Shown one piece after another: positions 59,576 through 64,000 of a DNA stretch of 64,000 nucleotides. The DNA lies in contig NZ_JAXIWG010000004.1 of NCBI RefSeq assembly GCF_034652275.1, positions 1 through 64,000 on the forward strand. The letters run 5' to 3'. This DNA comes from Yoonia sp034652275 (GTDB lineage Bacteria > Pseudomonadota > Alphaproteobacteria > Rhodobacterales > Rhodobacteraceae). The notes under the pieces are model-generated. The model ran no database searches, was not told the origin of the DNA, and worked only from the letters and a program-made list of their open reading frames with translations. A program made the position numbers and the translations under genes. Numbering within the stretch: position 1 is the first letter of the stretch; the number at the start of each line of letters is the position of its first letter.

Positions 59576-60958
59576 CTATCCCAGAACGCGGGTGATCGCC
59601 TGATCGACGGCCTCGGTGATCTGGTTGAGATCATCCTTGGTCGCGATCAGCGAAGGCGCGAACAGAAGCGTGTTGTTGAACCCCGGCAGCGACCGGTTCG
59701 TCGCCCCGATGATGATGCCTTGGGCCATGCAATCGGCGACGATGGCCTGCACCTTCTTTTCGTCCAGCGGTTCCTTGGTGTCGCGGTCCACGACCAGTTC
59801 GGCACCTTGGAACAGCCCCATGCCGCGCACATCGCCGATCCATTTGTGCCTGTCCATCAGCGCATGCAGGTTGCCCGACAGATGCGTGCCCATGGCGGTC
59901 GAATTGCCCAAGAGGTCCTCTTCCTCGATGATGCGCATGTTTTCGATGGCCGCCGCTGGCCCCGCGGTGCACCCGCCGAAGGTGGAAATATCGCGGAAAT
60001 AGGACAGTTTGTCGGTGTCGTCCTTGAACATCTCGAACACGGCATTTGTCGTGACACAGCACGAAATCGCGGCATAGCCAGAGGCCACGCCTTTGGCCAT
60101 GGTCACGATATCGGGCTGCACGCCGAATTGCTGGTATCCGAACCATGCGCCTGTGCGGCCCAGACCGCAGACGACCTCGTCGATATGCAGCAGGATATCG
60201 TATTTGCGGCAAAGTTCCTGCACGCGTTCCCAATAACCTTTGGGCGGCACAATGATCCCGCCGCCTGCGGTGATCGGCTCCAGACACAGCGCACCAATGG
60301 TGTCGGCACCTTCGGCAAGGATCACATCCTCGATCGCCTTTGCGGCGTTTGCTGCGTATTCCTCGCCCAAGGTCCCGTCCTGAGAGCGGTATTCAAGGCA
60401 ATGCGGCACGCGCACGAAGCCCGGCACAAAGGGGCCGTATTGCGCGTTGCGTTCGTCCTGCCCGCCTGCCGACAGGTTGGCGATGGTCGTGCCGTGATAA
60501 TCGCGTTCGCGGTAGAGGATCTTGGATTTCTTGCCGCCGTAATGTTTGTGGCTGATCTGGCGGACCATCTTGAACGCCTTTTCATTCGCCTCGGACCCCG
60601 AGTTGGCATAGTAGACGCGGTCGAGCCCCGGCATCTTTGCGATCAGCATTTCCGCGAATTGCGCGCCCGGAATAGTGCCAAGTGCCCCACCAAAGAAACA
60701 CATCTTGGTCACGGCATCCGAGATGGCCTTGCCCATGCGTTCGCGGCCATAGCCGATGTTGACGGTCCAGACGCCACCCGACACGCCGTCGATATGTTCC
60801 TTGCCCTTGATGTCCCAGACCCGCAGCCCGCGTCCTTCGACGATGATGCGCGGATCGATGGTTTCATAGACCTTGTGCTGGCTGATATGGTGCCAGACAT
60901 GGGCGCGGTCGGCCTCGATCACATGGCCGGGGTCGTTGGCGAAATTCAGGGTATCCAT
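59576..60958 (-). CDS. tpa: Taurine-pyruvate aminotransferase
   Basis: 460 residues of class III PLP aminotransferases, matching Tpa closely: N-terminal D-R-A-H-V-W-H-H-I-S-Q-H-K, Y-A-N-S-G-S-E-A-N-E-K-A, D-E-V-V-C-G-L-G-R-T-G and PLP Lys289 in T-M-A-K-G-V-A-S-G-Y. It transfers the taurine amino group to pyruvate to give sulfoacetaldehyde and alanine. GGAG upstream of the ATG. Its promoter region carries the direct repeats at 61061-61094. Confidence 0.92.
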   Translation of the reverse strand: MDTLNFANDPGHVIEADRAHVWHHISQHKVYETIDPRIIVEGRGLRVWDIKGKEHIDGVSGGVWTVNIGYGRERMGKAISDAVTKMCFFGGALGTIPGAQFAEMLIAKMPGLDRVYYANSGSEANEKAFKMVRQISHKHYGGKKSKILYRERDYHGTTIANLSAGGQDERNAQYGPFVPGFVRVPHCLEYRSQDGTLGEEYAANAAKAIEDVILAEGADTIGALCLEPITAGGGIIVPPKGYWERVQELCRKYDILLHIDEVVCGLGRTGAWFGYQQFGVQPDIVTMAKGVASGYAAISCCVTTNAVFEMFKDDTDKLSYFRDISTFGGCTAGPAAAIENMRIIEEEDLLGNSTAMGTHLSGNLHALMDRHKWIGDVRGMGLFQGAELVVDRDTKEPLDEKKVQAIVADCMAQGIIIGATNRSLPGFNNTLLFAPSLIATKDDLNQITEAVDQAITRVLG

Positions 60959-61060
60959 ATCCGGTGGCTCCGTAGCAAAGGATGGGGGTGCAGGGCGTGC
61001 GAATCCATGGCGCGCGCCGCCCGTATTGCAGATCAGTCTGCCCCGACTTTTGGCTTGGGC

Positions 61061-61094
61061 GATATGACCAGTTGGAAGTCATAGATATAGCCAG
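61061..61094 (-). promoter_or_regulatory. Direct repeats upstream of tpa, candidate TauR binding sites
   Basis: GATATGACCAG (61061-61071) and GATATAGCCAG (61084-61094), identical at 9 of 11 positions and 23 bp apart (about two helical turns), 103-136 bases upstream of tpa. On the coding strand they read CTGGTCATATC and CTGGCTATATC, starting with the CTGG of TauR-type boxes. MocR regulators commonly bind such direct repeats. Confidence 0.5.
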
Positions 61095-61162
61095 GCTTTG
61101 GCAAGCGGTGGGGCGATGCAATCTCTGCTTGCGGCGGTTTGGGTGGGTTTTATGATCGCGGA

Positions 61163-61696
61163 ATGACGATTTCCGACCTTCTCTTGTTGCTACCGGCCCT
61201 GATCGGCTTTGTGGTGCTGATGGCGCTGCGCCGCCGCCCCGTGCGCCCGGCACCTGCGCCCGAAGACCGTAGCGAGGTCCCGCGCAATGCCATCGTCGTA
61301 GACGGGTCCAATGTCATGCACTGGGGCGGCGACCCTTCGGCCAAGGTCATCTGGCGCGTGCTGCGGGAACTTGAAGCCAAAGGCTATACCCCGATCGTGT
61401 TTTTCGACGCGAGCGTTGGATACAAACTGTCGGACCGCTATCTGAACGAAAAGAAGCTGTCGGTCGCTATCGACATTCCCGCAGACCATATCTGTGTGGT
61501 CGACAAGGGGGTCGTCGCGGATCAGGCGATCCTTGCGTTTTCGGCGGATCACGGCCTGCGCATTGTCAGCAACGACCAGTACCGCGACTGGCGCGTGCAT
61601 TTTCCGCATCTGGACCGCAAGGGCGCGGTGCTGCGCGGCACGTTTCAGGATGGCGCGGTGGTCTGGCGCAGGCCGCTAGAGCTCGTCCGGCGCTAG
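61163..61696 (+). CDS. Membrane-anchored NYN-domain ribonuclease-like protein
   Basis: 177 residues: an N-terminal membrane helix (L-L-L-L-L-P-A-L-I-G-F-V-V-L) and then a Zc3h12a/NYN PIN-like domain with acidic residues in I-V-V-D-G-S-N-V-M-H-W-G and I-V-S-N-D-Q-Y-R-D-W. Family members are endoribonucleases. It converges on the HugZ-like gene with a 21-bp coding overlap. Confidence 0.82.
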   Translation: MTISDLLLLLPALIGFVVLMALRRRPVRPAPAPEDRSEVPRNAIVVDGSNVMHWGGDPSAKVIWRVLRELEAKGYTPIVFFDASVGYKLSDRYLNEKKLSVAIDIPADHICVVDKGVVADQAILAFSADHGLRIVSNDQYRDWRVHFPHLDRKGAVLRGTFQDGAVVWRRPLELVRR

Positions 61697-62137
61697 GCGA
61701 TAGGCTTTGCCGAAACCGCCATTCAGGTCGATGCCGACGGGGACCAGCCGGAACATCAGGAAATCGGCGAAATCGTAGTAGAGCTTGGCTTTGGGCACAG
61801 CGGCCAGCCACCTGTCCTTATGCGCGGACTTGTCGACCTGCGCGGCCTGCGCGCTCAGCGTCAGGCGCGGATGCGTCAGCGGATCGCCCTTATCGCCCGG
61901 CTCGCCCACCAGTACGGCGCAGGCCGGATGGACCAGCAGCGCTTGGGTATGGGTGGACAGGGTTGAGACCAGCGTCAGCGCGGCGGTGCCATCCCAGATC
62001 AGCCCCACGCGGGCAACATAGGGTGCGCCGGTTTCGGGATGGGTCACCGCAAGGGCTGCATGCCGCACCTCTGCCAGCAACTGCCGCAACAGCGCGCGGG
62101 CGGTGTCATCGGTGGGATTGACGGGTTCGCGTTTCAT
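61676..62137 (-). CDS. Pyridoxamine-oxidase/HugZ-like FMN-binding protein
   Basis: 153 residues of the PNPOx-like split barrel: H-A-A-L-A-V-T-H-P-E-T-G-A-P-Y-V-A-R-V-G near 28-47, T-L-V-S-T-L-S-T-H-T-Q and K-G-D-P-L-T-H-P-R-L-T-L, the last close to heme-utilisation HugZ proteins. Likely binds FMN or heme; reaction unknown. Its start overlaps the upstream secreted protein by ATGA. Confidence 0.78.
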   Translation of the reverse strand: MKREPVNPTDDTARALLRQLLAEVRHAALAVTHPETGAPYVARVGLIWDGTAALTLVSTLSTHTQALLVHPACAVLVGEPGDKGDPLTHPRLTLSAQAAQVDKSAHKDRWLAAVPKAKLYYDFADFLMFRLVPVGIDLNGGFGKAYRLAPDEL

Positions 62138-62556
62138 GCAAGGTTGGCGGCGGGGCAGGCGCGAAAAGCCGCCATTGCGGGGCCGATCCCGTCAAGCGAG
62201 ACGCCCACCGTGGTATCGCCCGAAATCGCATAGGCGCGCTCGTTGAACTCCAGCCCGTTCAGCACATTGCCGAAACCGCTGTCGGCCACCGTCAGGCTGC
62301 GGCCGTCAGCGCTGATCCGGTGGCGGTCGGTCTGGATGAACACGGGGCGGTTGCCCGCAAAATTCATCGCGAATGTGGCATCCTCGGACCATGTGCCATC
62401 GGGCAGAGTGATTGTGACAGTATATTCGGGCAAGCTGGCGTCATAGGTCACGGTCAGGGTGCCGGTGTCATCAGTCAGCGTGCAGACAGGCGCGGGCGAA
62501 AACTCCCACGCGGCGGCGGGTGTGGCGATGAGGAAAAGGGCGAGGGTCAGGCGCAT
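62134..62556 (-). CDS. Small secreted protein, hypothetical
   Basis: 140 residues with a clear signal peptide (L-T-L-A-L-F-L-I-A-T-P-A-A-A-W, cleavage near residue 16). The mature part is beta-rich with two Cys residues (V-C-T-L and A-C-P-A) that could form a disulfide. No family recognised. Its stop overlaps the HugZ-like start, so the two are co-transcribed. Confidence 0.68.
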   Translation of the reverse strand: MRLTLALFLIATPAAAWEFSPAPVCTLTDDTGTLTVTYDASLPEYTVTITLPDGTWSEDATFAMNFAGNRPVFIQTDRHRISADGRSLTVADSGFGNVLNGLEFNERAYAISGDTTVGVSLDGIGPAMAAFRACPAANLA

Positions 62557-62632
62557 GGCAGAAAGATAGCGTCGGGCGCGGCAAGGGCAAGCTCAGCGCA
62601 TCAGCACGGCCCGCAAGGATTGCGTGTTGCAG

Positions 62633-63370
62633 TCAGGAGATTCTGCGGCTGCGCAGCTTGCGGAATTTCTTGCGCCAGTAGGCAGCTGTCAAGAAGCGGG
62701 CGGCAGGAGGGCGCACGCGCCTTAAGGGCTGGTTGGGTCGTTCATGGTTCAGGTAGGACGGCAGCGATCCGCCCTGCTGGCGCACCATCCGTGGATCAAT
62801 CGCATAGGTGCGCAGGTGACTGATGTCGAAAGGCCAGTCAGCGGGTGCAGTAATCGGCAGGCTGCCCTCCACCAGCGCGACAGCGCCTTGGCGGGTGACG
62901 ATATAGGCGCTGGTCAGATACGGCTGGACAATGACACGATAGGCGATCTGGCCGGACGGAAATTGCAACCGCTCGTTTTCAATGATCCGCGCATTCTGGT
63001 GATCCAGCAGAACAAGATCGAAGTCATCCCTGTCCAGCTGCGCCAGAAAGTTGCGCAGGTCAGGAGTGATACGGGCGTCATCTTCGAGCACGAGCGCCAA
63101 AGGATGGCTTTTTTCCACAATGTCGCGATAGATGAGGTGATGCGACAGGGCGCAAGCGAATTCGCCATCGCCCATCTCACGGCGCAGCTTTTTGCGCGCT
63201 GCCGCACGGTCAATCATATGCGCATAGTCTGCAGGTAAACCTCGTCGCCCTTCCACCCCGTGCCAAAGGGTGAATGGAATACCCATTTCATCCAGCGCAT
63301 CGACCAGCGGTTGCCGCCGTTCGGCAGCATCGGCGAGGGTCAGAATATAGACCGGCAGTTTCACTGGCAT
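62633..63370 (-). CDS. Glycosyltransferase family 25
   Basis: 245 residues: V-Y-I-L-T-L-A-D-A-A-E-R-R near the start, C-A-L-S-H-H-L-I-Y and the acidic motif A-L-V-L-E-D-D-A-R-I-T-P-D of GT25 LPS galactosyltransferases. It probably transfers a sugar in lipopolysaccharide synthesis. The C-terminus is strongly basic (R-K-K-F-R-K-L-R-S-R-R), as seen in membrane-surface enzymes. Confidence 0.87.
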   Translation of the reverse strand: MPVKLPVYILTLADAAERRQPLVDALDEMGIPFTLWHGVEGRRGLPADYAHMIDRAAARKKLRREMGDGEFACALSHHLIYRDIVEKSHPLALVLEDDARITPDLRNFLAQLDRDDFDLVLLDHQNARIIENERLQFPSGQIAYRVIVQPYLTSAYIVTRQGAVALVEGSLPITAPADWPFDISHLRTYAIDPRMVRQQGGSLPSYLNHERPNQPLRRVRPPAARFLTAAYWRKKFRKLRSRRIS

Positions 63371-63441
63371 GTCCGTTGCAGCGGATCAATCTTGACGTCC
63401 AGTTTGGGTACACCAAGCTGCACCAGCGCAAGGACCATCAC

Positions 63442-64000
63442 TTACTTGCGCCCTCCATACCTGCTTTTGCCGCCCCGCATCCCGCCACGGCCACCCGTGC
63501 TGCGCCCTGACGCGCGCGAGGCGTCGTCGACGGCCTTGTCCACCGCCTGCTGGCGCGCCAGCGGGTCGTCGGCGATGGCCAGTTCCACAGCTTCCAGACG
63601 TTTGAGCTCATCCCGCAACCGTGCCGCTTCCTCGAATTCGAGGTTCTCGGCGGCCTTGCGCATATCGGTGCGGATGCCTTCGATCACGGTCTGGATATTG
63701 CCGCCCGCGCGACCTTTGTCGATCTTGGCGGTGACGCGGTTCATGTCCACGTCGCCTTTGTAGAGGCCCGCCAGAATATCCTCGACATTCTTTTTCACGG
63801 TGGTCGGCGTGATGCCGTGCTTTTCGTTATAGGCCAATTGCTTGGTCCGGCGGCGTTCGGTTTCGCCCATCGCGCGTTCCATGCTGCCGGTGATGCGGTC
63901 GGCATACATGATGACGCGGCCTTCGGCGTTACGCGCCGCGCGACCAATCGTTTGCACCAGCGATGTTTCAGACCGCAGGAAGCCTTCCTTGTCCGCGTCC
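63442..64000 (-). CDS. uvrB: Excinuclease ABC subunit B, C-terminal part (5' end outside window)
   Basis: The frame runs off the right edge (D-K-E-G-F-L-R-S-E-T-S-L before the listed start). It contains helicase motif VI Q-T-I-G-R-A-A-R-N, the Y-N-E-K-H-G-I-T-P connection and the UVR domain E-E-A-A-R-L-R-D-E-L-K that binds UvrC. Glycine/arginine-rich tail. Nucleotide excision repair, cytoplasmic. Confidence 0.95.
   Translation of the reverse strand, partial: DADKEGFLRSETSLVQTIGRAARNAEGRVIMYADRITGSMERAMGETERRRTKQLAYNEKHGITPTTVKKNVEDILAGLYKGDVDMNRVTAKIDKGRAGGNIQTVIEGIRTDMRKAAENLEFEEAARLRDELKRLEAVELAIADDPLARQQAVDKAVDDASRASGRSTGGRGGMRGGKSRYGGRK

Noticed and set aside
58283..61084. A 933-codon plus-strand frame
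   Set aside because: Antisense to tauR and tpa, both of which have strong motifs.
1..64000. CRISPR arrays, rRNA genes and riboswitches
   Set aside because: I saw no regularly spaced direct repeats, no rRNA sequence, and no leader with a recognisable riboswitch core.

Overview
The window is GC-rich, densely packed alphaproteobacterial DNA. It most resembles a marine Rhodobacteraceae/Roseobacteraceae genome. The evidence is the taurine-sulfite gene set (tpa, tauR, tauE-like, pta, ackA, soeABC), a TVP38-flavoprotein pair, an rpmH-rnpA-yidD block, an AttEFGH-like exporter and SelD/MnmH. A Loktanella/Yoonia-like genus is only a guess.

Layout. 1-5416: the end of a DUF11-repeat surface protein, followed directly by a 1189-residue outer-membrane barrel protein. 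5417-11450: an accessory stretch with a low-GC sulfotransferase-like gene, a four-part methyltransferase/coiled-coil/WbsX/RgpF glycan protein, and a complete IS3-family element with inverted repeats, a 3-bp target duplication and a -1 frameshift heptamer. 11663-15360: tRNA-Arg(ACG), then a three-gene minus-strand operon (TVP38 membrane protein, MerA-like flavoprotein, histidine kinase). 15605-31881: housekeeping and small operons, namely rpmH-rnpA-yidD, ttcA, a PstS/OmpA-like protein, an N-acetylglucosamine kinase plus nagA, lolA, a lytic transglycosylase, hspQ, yaaA, a thiolase, and an AttEFGH-like ABC exporter with an FMN-binding protein. 31906-35898: a flavoprotein-SelD fusion, convergent mnmH, and map.

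35977-49308 is a galactoside utilisation locus. A ten-gene minus-strand operon runs from an ABC sugar binding protein and two permeases through alpha-galactosidase (GH36), a sugar dehydrogenase, KDGal kinase, KDPGal aldolase, a lactonase and beta-galactosidase (GH42) to a mutarotase. An IclR regulator and the transporter ATPase are divergent from it. Together they suggest import and hydrolysis of alpha/beta-galactosides, then oxidation of galactose by the De Ley-Doudoroff route. The galactonate dehydratase step is not in the window.

49340-60958: a threonine dehydratase, then an almost entirely overlapping minus-strand run tpa / tauR-tauE-pta-ackA-soeA-(37-aa ORF)-soeB-soeC. It covers taurine transamination, acetyl-phosphate handling, and sulfite export or oxidation. 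Sulfoacetaldehyde acetyltransferase (xsc) and the taurine importer are not here. The window ends with a NYN-domain protein, a HugZ-like protein, a small secreted protein, a GT25 glycosyltransferase and the 3' part of uvrB.

The most interesting leads are the DUF11/outer-membrane pair, the four-part glycan enzyme, the coupled 37-aa membrane ORF inside the soe operon, the candidate TauR direct repeats upstream of tpa, and the TVP38-flavoprotein-kinase operon.
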